Assembly: GCA_938004315.1 (NCBI GenBank)
Contig: CALKWG010000238.1
Span: forward strand, 1 to 7,126
Origin: an uncultured Spirochaetaceae bacterium
GTDB lineage: Bacteria; Spirochaetota; Spirochaetia; Treponematales; UBA12059
DNA: 7,126 nucleotides
Direction: 5' to 3'
Shown: positions 5,000 to 7,126 of the stretch, one piece after another
Position numbering within the stretch: the stretch's first letter is position 1
Layout: each line of letters starts with the position of its first letter
Translations under genes and position numbers: made by a program
Notes under the pieces: model-generated
Told to the model about the DNA's origin: nothing
The model's input: only the letters and a program-made list of their open reading frames with translations
The model's database searches: none

Positions 5000-5607
5000 G
5001 GGCGATGCTCGTTCAAACCCGGCGCTCGGCGGGCCCCGCACTGGGCCTCTTCGCCTGCATGACGGCGCTTCTGGCGGCCTTGGGCGCCTCGTGCTCGCGC
5101 CAAGACGCGACGATCGACCTGGTGGCTGTAGGCTACGCTTCCTGGCGGCCGACCACCGAAGTCGTCCTGGATTACGAGATCCCCGGCCACATGGATAGCC
5201 TCAGGCGCATCGTCATGAACGAAACCGGCTTTCAGTTTAAGGAAGGTCCGGCCGGCGTAAGCTTTCCCGAGGGCACGGTCATCGTGAAGGAGATACTCCT
5301 GGCCGGCAGCGGCGACGGCTACGGCGCCGGCCCCGCCTACGGCGTAGGCGGCGCGGACGGCTCCCGCGGCCGGCCGAACATGATCACCGCCATGGTCAAG
5401 GCCAAGGACGACCCGCGCGCCCAGGGCGGCTGGATCTGGCTTATGAAGGACCCCGAGAGCGGCATGGAGAGCGTCGTCGGCCAGGACCTGTGCTACCGCT
5501 GCCACCTGAACGCCAACGAAGCCTATCCCTACGCCGACGGCAATCCTGCCGGACAGTTCAGGGACTTCGTCTTCTTCGTGCCGGGCAAGGACGAGCCGGC
5601 GCCCTGA
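4996..5607 (+). CDS. Exported cytochrome P460-like haem c protein
   Basis: The 203 aa product has a hydrophobic N-terminal signal (about 14-31) ending at Cys33 (ALGASC), a plausible relaxed lipobox, so it is likely an exported lipoprotein. The mature part follows the cytochrome P460 family: YASWRPTTEV near the start, a RRIVMNETG strand, FPEGTVIVKE (about 90-99), GGWIWLMKDPESG, the haem c site CYRCH (166-170) and a closing RDFVFFVPG. Family members oxidise hydroxylamine or bind NO through a c-type haem cross-linked to Lys. Lys98 lies in the conserved VKE segment, but whether it is the cross-linking residue cannot be told here. The gene overlaps the cyclase by ATGA. The start is uncertain: GGGAGG (4989-4994) is one base from the ATG at 4996 but ten from an in-frame ATG at 5005. 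Confidence 0.8.
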   Translation: MRAMLVQTRRSAGPALGLFACMTALLAALGASCSRQDATIDLVAVGYASWRPTTEVVLDYEIPGHMDSLRRIVMNETGFQFKEGPAGVSFPEGTVIVKEILLAGSGDGYGAGPAYGVGGADGSRGRPNMITAMVKAKDDPRAQGGWIWLMKDPESGMESVVGQDLCYRCHLNANEAYPYADGNPAGQFRDFVFFVPGKDEPAP

Positions 5608-5624
5608 CAAGCGGCCTCGCCGAC

Positions 5625-5657
5625 GCGGCGCGCCGGGACGGCGTGGCCGCCGACTTT
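5625..5657 (+). terminator. Weak terminator after the P460-like gene
   Basis: Bases 5625-5634 pair with 5640-5650 (ten pairs, one G-T and one bulged G at 5645) around a 5-nt loop. Only a short TTT (5655-5657) follows, so termination would be inefficient or factor-aided. The position, 17 nt after the stop and just before the next promoter, fits the end of the cyclase unit. Confidence 0.4.
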
Positions 5658-5662
5658 CAAAT

Positions 5663-5692
5663 TTGACAAAACCCGGCGATGCCGGGGATACT
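5663..5692 (+). promoter_or_regulatory. Promoter of the PII-like operon with internal palindrome
   Basis: A perfect TTGACA (5663-5668) precedes GATACT (5687-5692) with an 18-bp spacer. The spacer holds the inverted repeat CCCGGC-GAT-GCCGGG (5672-5686), six perfect pairs centred between the two boxes. A protein bound there would block or realign RNA polymerase, so it is a candidate operator. The start near 5699 gives a leader of about 11 nt. Confidence 0.6.
5672..5686. promoter_or_regulatory. Candidate operator, 6-3-6 inverted repeat
   Basis: CCCGGC and GCCGGG flank GAT, filling the spacer of the PII-like promoter up to the first base of the -10 box. As RNA it would not form, because it lies upstream of the predicted start, so a DNA-binding role is more likely than a terminator. 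The sequence is not one I recognise for a known regulator. Confidence 0.4.
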
Positions 5693-5709
5693 CTTCCCAG
5701 GGAGCGGCC

Positions 5710-6057
5710 ATGAAACTCTTGGTGTTCGTATTGAATAAAGAGGAATACCTCGAAGACGTCCTCGAAGCCTACGTCGAGGCCGGCGTGGCGGGCGCGACCA
5801 TCCTCGATTCGGAGGGCATGGGCCGCTTCCTAGCCTATGAGGTGCCCCTGTTCGCCGGCTTTAAGGAATTCATGAAGGGCAACAAGCCCTACAATAAGAC
5901 GATATTGTCGGTCATCCGCAACGACAGCGTCGTGGACCGGCTTAAGAAACTCGTGGACGAGGTGGTCGGGGGCCTGGACAACCCCGGCACGGGCATCATG
6001 TTCACCGTGCCGGTAGATTGGTCGACCGGACTCGTACGAGAAGAAGAGGAGGTCTAG
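5710..6057 (+). CDS. PII-like (GlnB-superfamily) signalling protein
   Basis: The 115 aa product fits the small trimeric ferredoxin-like fold of the PII superfamily. MKLLVFVLN is strand 1. EEYLEDVLEAYVEAGVAGATILDSEGMGRFL matches the PII helix 1/strand 2 pattern (compare the GVTGMTV..GFGR segment of GlnB). The T-loop region (about 44-61, EVPLFAGFKEFMKGNK) is short and lacks the canonical uridylylation tyrosine context, so this is a PII-like protein, not GlnB or GlnK. DNPGTGIMFTVPVD (90-103) corresponds to the B-loop, where PII proteins bind nucleotide. AGGGAG (5699-5704) stands five bases before the ATG. It is the first gene of an operon: the EIIA gene starts one base after its stop. By family logic it senses a small molecule and controls a neighbouring transporter, here probably the Mrp antiporter. 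The ligand is unknown. Confidence 0.85.
   Translation: MKLLVFVLNKEEYLEDVLEAYVEAGVAGATILDSEGMGRFLAYEVPLFAGFKEFMKGNKPYNKTILSVIRNDSVVDRLKKLVDEVVGGLDNPGTGIMFTVPVDWSTGLVREEEEV
6047..6052 (+). promoter_or_regulatory. Ribosome binding site deciding the GTG start of EIIA
   Basis: A perfect AGGAGG lies within the last codons of the PII-like gene, six bases before GTG at 6059. It supports this non-ATG start, and its placement suggests translation coupled to the upstream gene. Confidence 0.8.
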
Positions 6058-6058
6058 G

Positions 6059-6517
6059 GTGGCGAGCATACGAGACTATCTGGAGCCCGGCCGGGTACGC
6101 GTGGGCCTGGCCGCCGACGGTAAAGAGGGCCTGATACGCGCCATGGTCGGGCTTCTCGCGGGCGATCCTTCCGTGGGCGACGCGGAGGCCGTGGCCGCCG
6201 CCGTGCTCGAGCGCGAACGCCTGGCCCCCACCGGCTTAGGGGAGGGCTGCGCCGTACCCCACGCCCATTCGCCGGCCTGCTCGGCCACGCGCCTCGTGAT
6301 CGCGACCCTGGCTAAGCCCGTCGGCTTCGACGCGCCCGACGGCGCGCCGGCTAAGCTCGTCATCCTCATGGTCGGGCCCACGGACGCCGCCGGCGCGCAC
6401 CTGAAGCTCCTTTCAAAACTCGCCCGTTACCTGCACGACCCCGATTTCAGGGCGGCCGCCTTGGCAGCCTCCGATCCGTCGTCGCTATACGAGCTCTTCG
6501 TCTCCCGGGACGGCTGA
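6059..6517 (+). CDS. PTS EIIA domain protein (PtsN/fructose type)
   Basis: The 152 aa single-domain product, starting at GTG, belongs to the EIIA type-2 family that accepts phosphate from HPr or NPr on a histidine. The phosphorylation site is His68 in LGEGCAVPHAHS, matching the family signature G-x-x-[LIVM]-A-[LIVM]-P-H apart from Cys before Ala. The closing part (ILMVGPTDAAGAHLKLLSKLARYLHDPDFRAAAL) is the usual EIIA C-terminal helix region. No EIIB or EIIC sugar permease is adjacent, so the role is more likely regulatory, as for EIIA-Ntr, which controls ion transporters in other bacteria. It is one base after the PII-like gene and its TGA overlaps the mnhE ATG by one base, so the three should be made together. 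It could instead be a sugar-PTS component with partners elsewhere. Confidence 0.92.
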   Translation: MASIRDYLEPGRVRVGLAADGKEGLIRAMVGLLAGDPSVGDAEAVAAAVLERERLAPTGLGEGCAVPHAHSPACSATRLVIATLAKPVGFDAPDGAPAKLVILMVGPTDAAGAHLKLLSKLARYLHDPDFRAAALAASDPSSLYELFVSRDG

Positions 6518-7029
6518 TGGATAGAGTCCGAGCCTGGGCCTTCCTGAGATTCGGCATCAGCTTCGCGGCCCTCTACGCCCTCTGGGTGGTGTTCACCGCC
6601 AGCGTCGACGCGTTCTCGCTCATAGCCGGGGCGCTCGGCTCCGCCCTCATCGCCGCCTTAACCTACCGGGTCTTCATAGCCGAGCACGAAGCCTCGCTCC
6701 GCTCCTTCGTGCCGCGCCCCCTGCGCCTCATCTGGTACCTCCTTGCGCTCATAGGCAGCATGTACGCCTCGAGCGCGCAGGTGCTGGCCGCCACGCTCGC
6801 CGGACGCAGCTCGCCGCGCGTGGTCCATTTTAGGACCCGCTTAGGCTCGGACCTAGGGCGCATGATCCTGGCCAACTCCATCACCTTCACGCCGGGCACC
6901 ATAACCTTAGACCTGAACGACGACCACCTGACCGTGCACTGGTTCCTGGCCACCACGCGCCACTCCCGCGCCGCCGGCGAGGCCATCAAGGGCCAGTTCG
7001 AGGAGCGCCTGAAGGGGGCCTTGTCATGA
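6517..7029 (+). CDS. mnhE: Na+/H+ antiporter subunit E (MnhE/MrpE)
   Basis: The 170 aa membrane protein is subunit E of the multisubunit Mrp/Mnh monovalent cation/proton antiporter. Hydrophobic stretches at about 8-30, 32-54 and 69-93 are transmembrane helices, and the rest is a soluble C-terminal domain. The family hallmark LANSITFTPGTITLDL occurs at 118-133, followed by HWF. The start ATG overlaps the EIIA stop (TGATG at 6515-6519), and the TGA overlaps the mnhF start (ATGA at 7026-7029). The order E then F is the usual local order; the large subunits A/D, B and C are not in the window. Opening an antiporter operon with E, after two soluble regulators, differs from the classical ABCDEFG arrangement. 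Confidence 0.93.
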   Translation: MDRVRAWAFLRFGISFAALYALWVVFTASVDAFSLIAGALGSALIAALTYRVFIAEHEASLRSFVPRPLRLIWYLLALIGSMYASSAQVLAATLAGRSSPRVVHFRTRLGSDLGRMILANSITFTPGTITLDLNDDHLTVHWFLATTRHSRAAGEAIKGQFEERLKGALS

Positions 7030-7126
7030 GGGCCCTCATGCTGGACGGGATGCTCTGGTTCACCCTGGCCTGCTCGGCGGCCGCCATAGTCCGCATGGTC
7101 TTAGGCCCGCGCGCGGCCGACCGCCT
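7026..7126 (+). CDS. mnhF: Na+/H+ antiporter subunit F (MnhF/MrpF), N-terminus
   Basis: The first 33 codons are present and the gene runs off the right edge. A hydrophobic helix (MLWFTLACSAAAIVRMV, about 9-25) is followed by LGPRAADRL, which matches the family's R-x-x-x-GP-x-x-ADR signature. The ATG overlaps the mnhE stop by ATGA. Position and motif agree with subunit F, a small protein with three membrane helices. Confidence 0.88.
   Translation, partial: MRALMLDGMLWFTLACSAAAIVRMVLGPRAADR

Noticed and set aside
4067..5505. CxxCH at the same residue number (166-170) in both the cyclase and the P460-like protein
   Set aside because: The surrounding sequences and domains are unrelated and the second start is uncertain, so the equal numbering is chance.
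4873..5610. Minus-strand open frame of 245 codons over the cyclase end and P460-like gene
   Set aside because: It is a shadow frame with biased Ala/Val/Gly content and no recognisable motif, opposite two genes with clear domain signatures.
1..7126. tRNA, rRNA, insertion sequence, phage or defence genes
   Set aside because: No cloverleaf, rRNA-like stretch, transposase, terminal inverted repeats or nuclease/toxin genes of such systems were seen.

Overview
The window is GC-rich bacterial DNA, densely packed with genes. It has strong Shine-Dalgarno sequences (AGGAGG, GGGAGG, AGGGAG), near-consensus sigma-70 promoters and several 1-4 nt gene overlaps. RNase Y (rny) followed by a YmdB-type phosphodiesterase occurs mainly in Firmicutes, spirochaetes and a few other phyla. 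The base composition, the RRM-type RNA-binding protein, the c-type haem proteins and the lipoprotein-like secretion signal together suggest a high-GC spirochaete or a neighbour of that phylum. This placement is inference from gene content only.

Region 1 (1-2789) concerns RNA metabolism. A gene for a small RRM RNA-binding protein leaves the window on the minus strand, with only its first 12 codons present. Divergently, rny and a ymdB-like gene run on the plus strand. The 324-nt intergenic space carries a promoter for each direction. The minus-strand promoter would produce a leader of about 210 nt on the RRM gene. That leader is almost entirely hairpins, including two related long perfect hairpins whose arms can also pair with each other.

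Region 2 (2764-3571) holds one minus-strand gene for a class I SAM-dependent methyltransferase. Its 3' end overlaps ymdB by 26 nt, tail to tail. The 97-nt gap before the next gene holds a plus-strand intrinsic terminator and a promoter whose -10 box sits so close to the next ATG that the mRNA is probably leaderless.

Region 3 (3572-5607) is a two-gene haem-c unit. The first gene encodes a membrane class III (Lys-Thr, type IIIb-like) adenylate cyclase with a periplasmic CxxCH sensor domain and HAMP. It overlaps by 4 nt an exported cytochrome P460-like protein that also carries CxxCH. The pair looks like a periplasmic redox or ligand sensor coupled to cAMP production.

Region 4 (5663-7126) is a tightly packed operon: a PII-like trimeric signalling protein, a PTS EIIA (PtsN/fructose type) phosphoacceptor, then MnhE/MrpE and the start of MnhF/MrpF. 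It suggests a multisubunit Na+/H+ antiporter made together with two soluble regulators. Its promoter has a perfect 6-bp inverted repeat filling the space between -35 and -10, a candidate operator. The operon continues beyond the right edge.
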